A stretch of DNA of 5,963 nt from Candidatus Poribacteria bacterium (GTDB lineage Bacteria > Poribacteria > WGA-4E > UBA9662). Position numbers and translations under genes: made by a program. The notes beneath the pieces were generated by a model. That model was given only the letters and a program-made list of their open reading frames with translations. It searched no databases and was not told the DNA's origin. Positions 5,872-5,963 of the stretch are shown piece after piece. Positions within the stretch are counted from its first letter, which is position 1. Every line of letters starts with the position of its first letter. Where the stretch lies: NCBI GenBank assembly GCA_002699335.1, contig PACG01000042.1, positions 4,472 to 10,434 of the forward strand. The letters run 5' to 3'.

Positions 5872-5963
5872 TCAATCGTCAAGATGCAGTATTACCATTT
5901 TGAGTTCCGTCATTTCTTCCACGGCGTATTTCGGTCCCTCTTTACCCATACCACTGCTTTTCA
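5872..5963 (-). CDS. Aldehyde dehydrogenase, C-terminal end (partial, continues past the right edge)
   Basis: The minus-strand frame enters from the right edge and reads KSSGMGKEGPKYAVEEMTEL then KMVILHLDD with a TGA at 5872-5874. The order S-G-x-G-K/R-E-G-P-x-Y-A-x-E-E-M-T-E-x-K is the standard C-terminus of NAD(P)-dependent aldehyde dehydrogenases of the succinate-semialdehyde/lactaldehyde type, just after the family's F-G-G-x-K. About 30 residues are visible of a protein normally near 480. The stop is where the family usually ends, so this end looks intact, but whether the rest is complete cannot be seen. It reads toward the isomerase and oxidoreductase remnants and was probably in the same catabolic block. 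Confidence 0.75.
   Translation of the reverse strand, partial: KSSGMGKEGPKYAVEEMTELKMVILHLDD

Overview
The window looks like a piece of a bacterial chromosome with about 45-50% G+C by eye. Three intact core-metabolism genes lie on the plus strand, flanked on both sides by decaying accessory DNA. The mixture of selenium use, the non-mevalonate isoprenoid pathway, remnants of a Gfo/Idh/MocA oxidoreductase and a TIM-barrel isomerase, and eroded insertion sequences would suit an uncultured symbiont or candidate-phylum bacterium, for example a Poribacteria-like lineage. That assignment is a guess; no rRNA or other marker fixes the taxon.

Left part (1-429): the tail of a degraded helix-turn-helix transposase-like frame, then an AT-rich non-coding leader with extended -10-like motifs. 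Core (430-4544): selD (selenophosphate synthetase), a YmdB-family metallophosphoesterase gene, and dxs (1-deoxy-D-xylulose-5-phosphate synthase). The key point is that selD does not begin at the TTG at 490. The reading frame continues upstream through an in-frame TGA (478-480) to an ATG at 430, and the extra residues are the conserved SelD N-terminus. The TGA falls on residue 17, the position of the catalytic Cys17 of E. coli SelD, and is followed directly by a short hairpin. This is therefore very probably a selenocysteine-containing SelD, an enzyme that needs its own product for its synthesis. A naive gene call would truncate it and lose the active site. The YmdB start also moves, from ATG 1760 to GTG 1772.

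Right part (4545-5963): no intact gene lies wholly inside it. It contains the end of an IS5-family element (minus strand, frameshifted, with a terminal-repeat-like end), an IS1-family transposase remnant (plus strand, with internal stops, frameshifts and a lost catalytic Asp), and then three fragments on the minus strand: a Gfo/Idh/MocA oxidoreductase cut off after about 55 residues, the last about 40 residues of a sugar-phosphate isomerase/epimerase-like protein, and the C-terminus of an aldehyde dehydrogenase running off the right edge. Read on the minus strand these form a former carbohydrate-catabolism block (aldehyde dehydrogenase, isomerase, oxidoreductase) broken up by deletion and insertion sequences.

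The three intact genes share a strand but are separated by 283 bp and 100 bp, so they need not be one transcript. YmdB and dxs commonly occur near each other in bacterial genomes. I found no tRNA, rRNA, CRISPR array or origin in the window.
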